This document shows, in pieces, positions 35,521 to 44,185 of a stretch of DNA of 64,000 bases. The stretch is from MAG-120531 sp038125995 (GTDB lineage Bacteria; Bacteroidota; Bacteroidia; Flavobacteriales; Flavobacteriaceae), in contig JAYPEX010000002.1 of the NCBI GenBank assembly GCA_038125995.1, positions 124,001 through 188,000 on the forward strand, given 5' to 3'. Each line of letters begins with the position of its first letter. Within the stretch, counting starts at the first letter, position 1. The notes beneath the pieces were generated by a model. The model was not told the origin of the DNA. It saw only the letters and a list, made by a program, of their open reading frames with translations, and made no database searches. Position numbers and translations under genes: made by a program.

Positions 35521-35560
35521 AAAGCCCTTGTTAGTCATTTGATTTCCAAGGGTTTTTTGT
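35521..35560 (+). terminator. Terminator after tRNA-Leu
   Basis: CCCTTG (35524-35529) pairs with CAAGGG (35547-35552), extended by A/T pairs, followed by TTTTTT. Confidence 0.75.
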
Positions 35561-35577
35561 TTTGAGTACAGTTGATT

Positions 35578-36801
35578 TTAATGGAGGTGATCGGTTGCAT
35601 CAGTTAACGCTTCGATACTGAAACGTTTAAATCGAATGGATGAGTGATTCACTTCGTGTAATACTCCAATTTTTCCATTCGCGAGAATACTTATGCAAGA
35701 ATAATTGGAATCGCCCTTTTGATAGATCTTAGAGTAGGTCCACGTCCTTCCTTCATCATAACTGATTCTAAGTGTTCCATCAATTCTTGAGCTTGTATTT
35801 GCAGGATTGCTAAAAAGAATTCGGTCCTTTTGAAAGCCATCTACGGTTGAAGTGTAACGTATTAGGTTGCCTTGACAAACAGGATCAATTAGTGTTGAGT
35901 CAAAAGTATAGGGTTCCCAATTGGTACCTAGATCATTAGTATAAGTGATCAAACGTGTACCTGTTCCGTGATGATTTCTTGCGTTGACCATGATTCTTCC
36001 GTCATTGAGCTCAATAAGTGTATTTTCATCAAATTTTTCAAAACTATTCGTAGTAGATCGATTCCAAGTTTCTCCATGGTCACTGCTGTAGAGAATTCCT
36101 CCATAGATCTTACCTGTTCTAACAATTGCAATCGGAATTACTAATGTTTCATTCCTCAATTGGATTCCAGTTCCAGCTGATGCCCAATAAGAAGTATCTC
36201 CATTTTTGTAAAGGTCTGAGGTAAGATCTATTGGATCGGACCAACTTAGTCCATCGTCATCACTATAAATGTATCGGGATCGAAGGCAGTCTTTACTGGA
36301 GGGATCGCCATTCGAGGTAAAAATATTTTTGAATTGAGAATAGGCATAAAACAAGAAAATTCTATTGGTAGTTCGATCCACTACCGTACAGGCATCGCCA
36401 CCATAGGCTGTTTTTGATATAACTATCGGATTCTCCCAGCTTTCGCCATTGTCCGTACTTCTTCGAATGTAGAGATTGATTCGATTGGGGACGTCTTCAT
36501 GACTGTTGAGTCTACCATCACAAATGGCAATCAACGTACCTTTGTTAGTTGTTATTAAGGAAGGAATTCTAAAGGTGTGTGGGACTCCGTCTGTGTCATA
36601 GGAAGTTCCACTACCCTTGAACAGTTCAATGTCTACCTCTGGATTCATAATTTCCAACTGCTTTGTTGCATTGGAGTTCCGGATGCTGTAGTCTTTGACT
36701 TCACTATTGGTGAATTGATCAGAGCGATCTGTTTTTGAATTCCAGCCAATACTAAGCGACCATGTTAGCATTACGATCTTAAATGTGAAGTTGACATTCA
36801 A
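35578..36801 (-). CDS. Exo-alpha-sialidase (BNR-repeat, GH33-like)
   Basis: About 407 aa. FRIP (residues 77-80) carries the substrate-binding Arg of sialidases. Four Asp boxes are visible: STDNGESW (115), SDDDGLSW (180), SSDHGETW (239) and SYDEGRTW (about 350), which mark a six-bladed propeller. It would release terminal sialic acids outside the cell. The frame starts at TTG (36801), giving a hydrophobic signal-like N terminus; the ATG at 36771 leaves a shorter one. No sialic-acid catabolism genes are nearby. It lies alone between tRNA-Leu and an AraC-type regulator. Confidence 0.88.
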   Translation of the reverse strand: MNVNFTFKIVMLTWSLSIGWNSKTDRSDQFTNSEVKDYSIRNSNATKQLEIMNPEVDIELFKGSGTSYDTDGVPHTFRIPSLITTNKGTLIAICDGRLNSHEDVPNRINLYIRRSTDNGESWENPIVISKTAYGGDACTVVDRTTNRIFLFYAYSQFKNIFTSNGDPSSKDCLRSRYIYSDDDGLSWSDPIDLTSDLYKNGDTSYWASAGTGIQLRNETLVIPIAIVRTGKIYGGILYSSDHGETWNRSTTNSFEKFDENTLIELNDGRIMVNARNHHGTGTRLITYTNDLGTNWEPYTFDSTLIDPVCQGNLIRYTSTVDGFQKDRILFSNPANTSSRIDGTLRISYDEGRTWTYSKIYQKGDSNYSCISILANGKIGVLHEVNHSSIRFKRFSIEALTDATDHLH

Positions 36802-36835
36802 ATTCTAAAATAATAGGAAGTTAGGTCTCAATATG

Positions 36836-37975
36836 CTATGAATTATGTTCTCGATACTCTGAAGGAGTCATTCCTGTTTGACTTTTAAAGCTCACAAAAA
36901 AACTACTCTTAGAAGCAAAGCCTGCTTTTTTTCCTATCTCTTCAATTGATAGCTCTTGATACTCTGGATTTTTTAGCGCATTCTTGATCCAATTGATTCG
37001 ATATTCTAGTTTATAAGCTGGAAAAGAAGATTGGTAGACGTATTTAAAACAAAATGTGATTTGATGGCTCGGTACTTTTAAGGCTTTGGCTAAATCAACT
37101 CTGGAAAAATTCTTTTTGAGAAAGGGTTCTTTTTCAACAAAATAAGTATCTATTTTGGTTTTCAACACATCGTAAAAGGGATTGTTGGTGTAGAGTTCGT
37201 CGGGATCAATGGGTTTATACGAGACCTTTGAAATACCGTAAAGAATCGAAGGAAAGAACATTAAACTCAATCCCATCAAACAAATTCCAAATGCTGAAAT
37301 TCCTAAAAGTACTGAATTCACCATTGTGAAAAATTCACCCGTTGAAAATATGTTAACAATATAAAAAACGTATGAAATTGTTGTCAGAACAACAAGTATA
37401 TGGAATACTACAAGCCATTGAATACTTCGTTTTCTGTTTTCATCACTGTTGGCAATATTTTTTTCGAGATAAAAATTTCTAAAAGTAAAGAGATTGTAAA
37501 ATGCATACCCTAATACGGAACCGATTCGTATGACGTAACTTCCCATAGGGTGAAAAAATAAATGGATCTCTACATTTTTAAAATCAGAAGGATTACTGTA
37601 GAGATTTTGAAGAATTTCTTGTTTGTATTCAAAACTGGAAAACAAATATCCACTGATACCAATTAAATCAAGAGCAAAAGGAATTAAATGAACTAAATCA
37701 AACTTATGAAGTTTTTTTCTAGGATGTAAATTTTGCCGTGCATAGAGGAATATGATTGGGCCGATTAATAAATAGACAGGTGTAAAGTTGATATAAAATA
37801 GAGCTCCCCAAAAGACGTCTCTTAAATTCACTGTTACAAAGTGTGTCAATCCATACAAACTAAAGATCAATAGAAATAAGCTAATATAAATGGCATTATT
37901 CTGCTTTTTGTAGTTGAAGATTGCTAAAACAATGGCCACTAAGGTTGTTAGACTAATGATGAGGGTAAATAACAT
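36836..37975 (-). CDS. Membrane-bound AraC-family regulator
   Basis: 379 aa from the ATG at 37975 (the frame opens at an upstream TTG). About seven hydrophobic helices fill residues 1-240, followed by a C-terminal AraC helix-turn-helix pair (about 275-375: FSRVDLAKALKVPSHQIT and IGKKAGFASKSSFFVSFK). Similar 7TM-AraC proteins in Bacteroidota presumably sense an envelope or membrane signal and bind DNA directly. The sialidase follows on the same strand after about 35 bp and is the obvious candidate target, by position only. Confidence 0.85.
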   Translation of the reverse strand: MLFTLIISLTTLVAIVLAIFNYKKQNNAIYISLFLLIFSLYGLTHFVTVNLRDVFWGALFYINFTPVYLLIGPIIFLYARQNLHPRKKLHKFDLVHLIPFALDLIGISGYLFSSFEYKQEILQNLYSNPSDFKNVEIHLFFHPMGSYVIRIGSVLGYAFYNLFTFRNFYLEKNIANSDENRKRSIQWLVVFHILVVLTTISYVFYIVNIFSTGEFFTMVNSVLLGISAFGICLMGLSLMFFPSILYGISKVSYKPIDPDELYTNNPFYDVLKTKIDTYFVEKEPFLKKNFSRVDLAKALKVPSHQITFCFKYVYQSSFPAYKLEYRINWIKNALKNPEYQELSIEEIGKKAGFASKSSFFVSFKSQTGMTPSEYREHNS

Positions 37976-38075
37976 TGTTTTTAATTTTAAAAACAAGTTC
38001 TGAATTTAAAACAAATTATCCAAACAATTGATATATGTCAATTAATAGAGCTCCACTTGTATATAATGAAAAAAA

Positions 38076-38100
38076 AATGCCACTTTGAAAAAGTGGCATT
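38076..38100 (-). terminator. Strong terminator closing the copper-efflux block
   Basis: Perfect 11-bp stem AATGCCACTTT / AAAGTGGCATT with a 3-nt loop. On the minus strand it is followed by about ten T residues. Confidence 0.9.
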
Positions 38101-38127
38101 GTGAACGAGTCAATGAGTTAGTTGAAA

Positions 38128-38565
38128 TTAATGATTTTCGTGCATTTGATGATCCATAGTGGCTTCAGAATCACTGATGCTCATTTCCATGCTGTGGTCG
38201 TATTGACAACATTTAGGTAAGTTTTGATAGGATACCTCCTCTGCAGTCATTTGATCAGTGTCATAACCTGAAGCAGCAATAGCTTTGTGAATTGCCATCT
38301 GATCAGTTATTTCAGAATTGAATTTCACATCAATTTTTTTGAGCTTGACATCCCAATTGGCATGAGTCACTCCTGAAATCCCTAAGGCAGCAGTTTCAAT
38401 GGTTTTTTTACACATTTCGCAATTACCTCTAACTCCAAAGCTAGCTTCAGTATTCGCCTCAATTACTGCAACTTCTTGAGAGGATGCAGTCGTGGAATCT
38501 TTGTTTTCCTTACAGCTGATCATTGTGATCGCAACTAAAAGTGTAGCATAAATTACTTTTTTCAT
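38128..38565 (-). CDS. HMA-domain lipoprotein, putative copper chaperone
   Basis: 145 aa. Lipobox MISC (Cys18). An HMA ferredoxin-like domain carries the metal site GNCEMC (C49, C52). Past the domain, CCQYDHSMEM (C119, C120, H124) and a C-terminal DHQMHENH add a second Met/His-rich copper-type site. It is the last gene of the copper block. No CusF is present, so this lipoprotein may deliver periplasmic copper to the CusBA-type pump; this is inference. Confidence 0.85.
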   Translation of the reverse strand: MKKVIYATLLVAITMISCKENKDSTTASSQEVAVIEANTEASFGVRGNCEMCKKTIETAALGISGVTHANWDVKLKKIDVKFNSEITDQMAIHKAIAASGYDTDQMTAEEVSYQNLPKCCQYDHSMEMSISDSEATMDHQMHENH

Positions 38566-38600
38566 TTTGTTAGTGTTTAATGTTAATATTGAGTTTATAG

Positions 38601-39818
38601 TTATTGATTTATCATCGATGTTTTACCAGCTAATTGTGCAGCTGCATCTATTACAAAAGTTCCATTTTTGACAATTTCTTCTCCAATTTCGAGTCCTTTT
38701 TCAATGGAATACCATTCTCCAGTTCGATCTAGTAGTGATACTTCACGAAGCGCGTATGTTGGGGCAGTAGGAGATTTTACATATACTAAGGATTGTTTTC
38801 CAGTCCATAAGACTGAAGAGGCTGGAATTTGAATGAAGTTAGTAGCATTCAAAGTTGTTTTGGCTCTGATAAACATTCCTGGTTTTAATGCTCCATCTGT
38901 ATTTGATAAACTTGCTCTTAATTTGGTGATGCGCTTTGCACTGTCCATAATAGGATCTATGAAATCGATCTTAGCTGTTCTCTTTTCATTGGATAGGGCG
39001 TTTATGCTCAATTCTATTTGTTGTCCTTTTTTAAATTGATGGATATCGGATTCGTAGACTTCTAATTCAGCCCAAATGGAATTTAAGTCGACTCCTGTAT
39101 GGATTTTTTGACCCGCTTTGATCCAATCTCCTTCTTGGAGCAGTACTTTAGTTATGGTACCCGATTGATTCGCATAGATTGGTATGGAATTCACAACACT
39201 GCCATTTTCTATAAATTCCATTATTTGGGCTTTACTGAAATTCCAGTTCACAAATTTTTGAATTATTGCATTGTAAAGTTCAACTTCAGTATTCTTTTCT
39301 TTTGAAAGACTTAGAAGCTCTTGTTGAGCAGCGATAAGCTCAGGTGAGTACAGTTTTGCAATTAGACTCCCTTTTTGAACTTTAGTTCCTGAAGTTGGAT
39401 TCGCTAAATAATCGATTCTACCAGATACGTAGGATATTTCACTAAATTGATTGTCGAGATTTGCCTTAACTGTTCCAGAGATTTCTACAGTATGATCTTC
39501 TTGTTGACTGTCTGTGATGACATAAGTAGAGAGTTGGGCTGCTTTTGCGGCATCCTCTGTAAATAGGAGTTGACTTGGATCGAGGCCTCCATTTTCTTCC
39601 ATTGGAGTGAGGTCCATGCCGCAAATAGGGCAACTTCCTTTGGTTTCTGATACGATTTGTGGGTGCATTGAACAACTCCACAAACCACTGTGCTCGTGTT
39701 CTTCCTCTTTGCTAGCTAAGTTATCATTGGAGCTTGACTTTGGAATTGCAATTCCAATGATGAATCCAATGAGGATTAACAGTGTAAATTGCAGGTATTT
39801 ATTTTGAATCAGTTTCAT
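38601..39818 (-). CDS. cusB: CusB-type periplasmic adaptor of RND metal efflux
   Basis: 405 aa. One N-terminal membrane anchor (about 10-26), a heavy-metal-binding domain with CSMHP and CPICGMDLTPM (about 47-73), then barrel-sandwich (KGSLIAKLYSPEL), coiled hairpin and beta-barrel domains of membrane-fusion proteins. It links the inner-membrane RND pump to the outer-membrane channel. The His/Cys/Met-rich N terminus suits Cu(I) or Ag(I). It is separated from cusA/cusC by copA and a PepSY gene. It starts 3 bp after the PepSY gene. Confidence 0.9.
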   Translation of the reverse strand: MKLIQNKYLQFTLLILIGFIIGIAIPKSSSNDNLASKEEEHEHSGLWSCSMHPQIVSETKGSCPICGMDLTPMEENGGLDPSQLLFTEDAAKAAQLSTYVITDSQQEDHTVEISGTVKANLDNQFSEISYVSGRIDYLANPTSGTKVQKGSLIAKLYSPELIAAQQELLSLSKEKNTEVELYNAIIQKFVNWNFSKAQIMEFIENGSVVNSIPIYANQSGTITKVLLQEGDWIKAGQKIHTGVDLNSIWAELEVYESDIHQFKKGQQIELSINALSNEKRTAKIDFIDPIMDSAKRITKLRASLSNTDGALKPGMFIRAKTTLNATNFIQIPASSVLWTGKQSLVYVKSPTAPTYALREVSLLDRTGEWYSIEKGLEIGEEIVKNGTFVIDAAAQLAGKTSMINQ

Positions 39819-39821
39819 GAC

Positions 39822-40535
39822 TTAAGATTTTGATTTATAAAGTGATGTAAATTTCCTCCAACGTACCGAGGTTGCAAACCATAGTGTAAAACCAGAAAGT
39901 ACCGTTAGTAGTCCTAACAGTGAGAAGCTTCTCAAGAGTAGGGTGTTAAAGTTGTCTCTAGTTTCATAATCCATCGTATGGGTCATCCACAAAAAGTCAA
40001 ACCACCTCCATGCTCGGTGTCGAACTGTTTGAAAAGTGCCGTCTTTTTTTGAGATATATGCTTTTAGCATTTCATCGTTGTTATAGGAAATCACATAAGC
40101 AGGTAATTTTCTTTCCCTGTATTCATGATGCGCATCAGTTGTTTGAATCAATTCGATCGAAGCGACTTCTAAATGAGGTTGCATGCGCTCTTTTGCGATG
40201 GATAATGCTTCTTCTTCATTGATGAATTCTTTTGGACTTCCATCAATGGCAGAGTATAATTGCTCATTATTGATCCAGTAATAAGGCTTGTTGTCAATTG
40301 TTTTCAAATCGATGGATCTAATACCTGAGGCGTTATGAAGATGTTCCAATCCGATTAAATTTTGATATTCGGGAGCTTTGTATTCCATATTCTTAAAATG
40401 GTCTCCGTGAATTTCATCGATGTCGGTCCAACTAAAATACAGACCGCTAATGGTCCAAAACAAGAATTGAATGCCTATAAAAATTCCGAAATACCGGTGA
40501 ATTTTACGAATGGTTGTCTGTGTTTTTCTTTTCAT
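39822..40535 (-). CDS. PepSY-domain membrane protein
   Basis: 237 aa. One membrane helix near the N terminus (HRYFGIFIGIQFLFWTISG) and one near the C terminus (LRSFSLLGLLTVLSGFTLWF) flank a periplasmic PepSY-like region. It resembles the PepSY-associated TM family often found in metal and iron loci. It lies 2 bp after copA and 3 bp before cusB, inside the copper operon. Specific role unknown. Confidence 0.8.
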   Translation of the reverse strand: MKRKTQTTIRKIHRYFGIFIGIQFLFWTISGLYFSWTDIDEIHGDHFKNMEYKAPEYQNLIGLEHLHNASGIRSIDLKTIDNKPYYWINNEQLYSAIDGSPKEFINEEEALSIAKERMQPHLEVASIELIQTTDAHHEYRERKLPAYVISYNNDEMLKAYISKKDGTFQTVRHRAWRWFDFLWMTHTMDYETRDNFNTLLLRSFSLLGLLTVLSGFTLWFATSVRWRKFTSLYKSKS

Positions 40536-40537
40536 AT

Positions 40538-42949
40538 TTAAGACAGTTTTGTGGTTCTGAGTCGAAGTGAATTGGTAATGACTGAAAATGAACTAAAGCT
40601 CATGGCAGCAGCTGCGATCATCGGGGAGAGCAGTAGTCCGAAAAATGGATAGAGAACTCCAGCTGCTATGGGAATTCCTACGAGGTTGTATACAAACGCA
40701 AAGACAAAGTTTTGATTGATGTTTTTTACAACAGCGCTGCTGAGTCTTTTTGCTTTGGCAATTCCTGAGAGTTGTCCGCTGACAAGTGTGATGGAGGCAC
40801 TGTCAATGGCAACATCGGTCCCAGTTCCCATAGCGATTCCAACATCTGATTGTGCTAGTGCAGGTGCATCATTAATACCATCTCCTGCCATCGCAACGAC
40901 TTTGCCTTCTTCTTGAAGTTTTTTAATAGTTGATAGTTTGTCTTGTGGAAGGCATTCTGCTTGAAAGTGTTCAATATCTAATTGTTTTGCGATATGAGCT
41001 GCTGTAAGCGAGTTATCTCCAGTTAACATATGAATTTCAATACCTAAGTTTTTGATGGTTGCAAGAGCTTGTTTGGTGCCAGCTTTGATTTGATCGGTGA
41101 TTTCTACAAAGGCTAAAAGCTCCAGATCAGCAGCTATATAAGATAAGGTTGCTCCTTGAGATTGCAGTTTTTCGACCTGCATCTTGATGGAGTTTTCAAG
41201 AGTGATTGAAGCGGTTTCTAATAAAGACTTAGAACCGATGGACCACAATTGATTTTCAAAAGTCGCTTGTACACCACTTCCGCTGATCGATTTAAAATTA
41301 TGGACCTCTTTTAATTCAAGATTGGATTCTTTTACAAAGGCCACACAGGCATTTGCAAGGGGGTGTTCACTCAATAGATTGATCGATCCAAGAGCTGTGA
41401 GTATTCGATTTTGTTCTTTGTCAGAGAGTTGATCCTGAACAAAATATACCTTATTTACTCTAGGTTTTCCCTCGGTAAGGGTTCCTGTTTTATCGACAAT
41501 AAGGGTGTTGATTTTTTGCATTAGTTCCAAAGCCTGGGCATCTTTGATCAGTACTCCTGATTGGGATCCTCTGCCGACTCCTACCATAACAGACATAGGA
41601 GTTACCAATCCCAAAACACAGGGACAGGCGATGATTAAAACGGCTATGGCATTGACCATTGCTTTGAGATAAGAAGGCTCTGGGTCTAACACCATCCATA
41701 AAAAAAATGTAACTAGGGAAATTCCCATCACAATGGGAACAAAATATGCTGTAATTCGATCGGCCTTTTTTTGGATCGGTGCTTTGGATCGACTTGCGGC
41801 ATTTACTAATTCAATGATTTCAGATAAGAGGGTATCAGCTCCTACTTTTTGAGCTTTTAGTGTAAATAATTGGGTTCCATTAATGGTTCCAGCGTGTACC
41901 ATATCACCAATCTCTTTTACTACTGGGATTGGTTCTCCACTAATCATGGATTCATCTACACTAGAACTACCTTCAATAAGTATGCCATCTACAGGTATTT
42001 TTCCTCCAGGTTTTACTCGTATATGATCATCGATTTTTATTTGATCGATGGAGATTTGACGTTCTTTTCCATTTTTTACTAGGGTTGCGTTATTTGGAAC
42101 TAATTTAAGAAGACTTTTAATGGCAGCAGAAGTTTTAGAATGTGCCTTTGCTTCCAATACTTGACCAAGTAACACCAAGGTTAGAATAACTGTAGCTGCT
42201 TCGTAATAGACAAAGAGTTCTAGTTCTAAAGTTGAATCGATTAGAGGGTAGAAAGTTGCAAAAACACTGTAAACCCATGCAATTCCTGCTCCAAATCCAA
42301 TGAGGGTAAACATATTTAATCGCCTAGTGATCAGAGAAGTCCAAGCACGCTGCATAAACATCCAACAACTAAAAAAAACAACAGGGATTGATAATAGTAG
42401 TTGGATATTATTCCAAATAAAGTCCGATAAGATCTTCGTCTTGTCAAACGAAGGAATCATATCTGACATGGCAATAATAAAAATAGGCAGGGTAAAAGCG
42501 AGTGAAATCCAGAACTTTTTAAGCAAGTTCTTGTAAGTTTGATCTTCTTCAGATGCTGAAGTTGCCATAGGTACTAAATCCATACCACATACTGGACAAT
42601 CTCCAGGTTTTGAGTAGGTTTTATCTCCTTCACAAAACATGGGACAATAGTATTCACTTGCTTTTTGATTGACTTTGGAATCTTGTTGAGTTTCGTTATG
42701 ATCTTCTGCTTTTGAAGAACAACAATCCGATTTTTCACTCCATAGTTTAATACTGTAGTGAGCTCCAGCTTCTTTGATGGCCTGGTCCAAAGTTTCGATA
42801 GGTATGTGATGCTCTATTGTAAGTTCTGCCTTGCCAAGTTCTAAATTGACTTCTGCCAAACTTACACCTTCAACTTCAGAAAGCGCATCTTGAACATGAC
42901 TTCTACAGCCCATACAATTCATTCCAATAATTCTATAGTGATGTTTCAT
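40538..42949 (-). CDS. copA: Cu(I)-translocating P-type ATPase
   Basis: 803 aa. HMA domain with MNCMGC (C12, C15); a heavy-metal-binding domain with CPMFC and CPVCGMDLVPM (about 102-128); actuator SGEP (338); CPC in transmembrane helix 6 (442-444); phosphorylation site DKTGT (D486); SEHPLA; GDGINDAPA near 707. The C-terminal YN and M-x-x-SSxSVxxNSLRL features are those of P1B-1 Cu(I)/Ag(I) pumps. It moves Cu(I) from cytoplasm to periplasm. It follows cusC by 3 bp. Confidence 0.96.
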   Translation of the reverse strand: MKHHYRIIGMNCMGCRSHVQDALSEVEGVSLAEVNLELGKAELTIEHHIPIETLDQAIKEAGAHYSIKLWSEKSDCCSSKAEDHNETQQDSKVNQKASEYYCPMFCEGDKTYSKPGDCPVCGMDLVPMATSASEEDQTYKNLLKKFWISLAFTLPIFIIAMSDMIPSFDKTKILSDFIWNNIQLLLSIPVVFFSCWMFMQRAWTSLITRRLNMFTLIGFGAGIAWVYSVFATFYPLIDSTLELELFVYYEAATVILTLVLLGQVLEAKAHSKTSAAIKSLLKLVPNNATLVKNGKERQISIDQIKIDDHIRVKPGGKIPVDGILIEGSSSVDESMISGEPIPVVKEIGDMVHAGTINGTQLFTLKAQKVGADTLLSEIIELVNAASRSKAPIQKKADRITAYFVPIVMGISLVTFFLWMVLDPEPSYLKAMVNAIAVLIIACPCVLGLVTPMSVMVGVGRGSQSGVLIKDAQALELMQKINTLIVDKTGTLTEGKPRVNKVYFVQDQLSDKEQNRILTALGSINLLSEHPLANACVAFVKESNLELKEVHNFKSISGSGVQATFENQLWSIGSKSLLETASITLENSIKMQVEKLQSQGATLSYIAADLELLAFVEITDQIKAGTKQALATIKNLGIEIHMLTGDNSLTAAHIAKQLDIEHFQAECLPQDKLSTIKKLQEEGKVVAMAGDGINDAPALAQSDVGIAMGTGTDVAIDSASITLVSGQLSGIAKAKRLSSAVVKNINQNFVFAFVYNLVGIPIAAGVLYPFFGLLLSPMIAAAAMSFSSFSVITNSLRLRTTKLS

Positions 42950-42952
42950 TGT

Positions 42953-44185
42953 TTACTGATTTACAAGGTATTCTAATTGTAGCCTTCCCTGAAAATAGTT
43001 GCCGATGGCTCCTATTTTTTTGAATTCAAAATTAAACTCCATTTGCTGGATGTCTAATAGTTTTTCAATTCCCTTAGCGTTCGTTTGAAAAGCTGCTAAT
43101 ACTAGATCCATAGATTGATGCGCTAAGATCAAGTTTTTATTTTGAGAATTGAAATCTATCAATGCTTTTTCGCTAAAGGCAATCGCACGATCGAGTTGTT
43201 GTTGCAATTGATTTTTGCGATCTGTTTTTTGGAGCTCAAGCTGTTGTTCTTTAATGCGCAATTGACGCTCTTTCGATTCATAGGTTTTGTTAAAAACAGG
43301 AAGGCTCAGTGAAAGCATAGAAGCCACAATATCCTTTCCATTATCGATTGGGTTAAGGTCTTGTCGGTTGCCAACATTGATATAGTTCAATCCTATTCCA
43401 AGCCCAGGTAATCGTTCTTTAGAGTTGAGTTCACGTTCTTTGACGACTGATTCATAAAGAAGATCGTATTGAATGAGTTCAGGGTGAATTTCTAGTTGAA
43501 GCTTATGGAGTTCTATGTCATTTGATGTTATTGTAAAATTGGGATCTACTTCAATTCTAATTGTTGTATCGCTGTTTAATACAGACTTCAAAGAAGCATC
43601 TAAAACATCGAAAGACTTTTGAATTTGAAGAGCGCTGTTTTGATAGTCTTCTTTTCTCATCTTGAGCTGAAATACATCCACAGCTGAAGCTTCACCGGTG
43701 GTCACTTTAGCAGTAGCTATGGAAATATACCGATCCAATCGCTTTAAATGTTTTTCAATCAAAGTGCTTTGTCTAATAAGAACTTGGTAGTTGTAGTACA
43801 ATTGGGCAACTTCTAAAATCAATTTTCGCTTAGCAATCATCCACTCCTGATAACTGATATCGGTTAGGGACTTGGCGTATGCAGAACGAGCAGTGATTCT
43901 TCCAAATGCTGGAATTGGTTGAATCGCTGAGAGTTGAAACTTTTGAGGACCTGTTCTGGTCTCTGGTTCGCTTAAAAACAGCGCTGAGGATATGGAAGTG
44001 TTGTTCCAACTTTTCGCTTGTATTTCACCTTCTTTTGTTACTTGAGTCTTGAGTTCAAGTAAGCTTAAACGTGGATTATTTTCAAGAGCAATTTCAATTA
44101 ATTGATCGAGTTGTTGCGCAAAAACTACTGCTGTAGAAGCAATCCATAAAAGTACTATAAATCGATATTTGTTTTTCATGATCAT
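42953..44185 (-). CDS. cusC: TolC/CusC-family outer-membrane efflux protein
   Basis: 410 aa. Signal peptide ending VVFAQ. The rest is helical with two repeats of the outer-membrane efflux protein family (ALENNPRLSLLELK at the start). It should form the outer-membrane duct for the CusA-type pump. The ATG at 44185 overlaps the cusA stop by 4 bp; a second ATG lies two codons in. Confidence 0.88.
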   Translation of the reverse strand: MIMKNKYRFIVLLWIASTAVVFAQQLDQLIEIALENNPRLSLLELKTQVTKEGEIQAKSWNNTSISSALFLSEPETRTGPQKFQLSAIQPIPAFGRITARSAYAKSLTDISYQEWMIAKRKLILEVAQLYYNYQVLIRQSTLIEKHLKRLDRYISIATAKVTTGEASAVDVFQLKMRKEDYQNSALQIQKSFDVLDASLKSVLNSDTTIRIEVDPNFTITSNDIELHKLQLEIHPELIQYDLLYESVVKERELNSKERLPGLGIGLNYINVGNRQDLNPIDNGKDIVASMLSLSLPVFNKTYESKERQLRIKEQQLELQKTDRKNQLQQQLDRAIAFSEKALIDFNSQNKNLILAHQSMDLVLAAFQTNAKGIEKLLDIQQMEFNFEFKKIGAIGNYFQGRLQLEYLVNQ

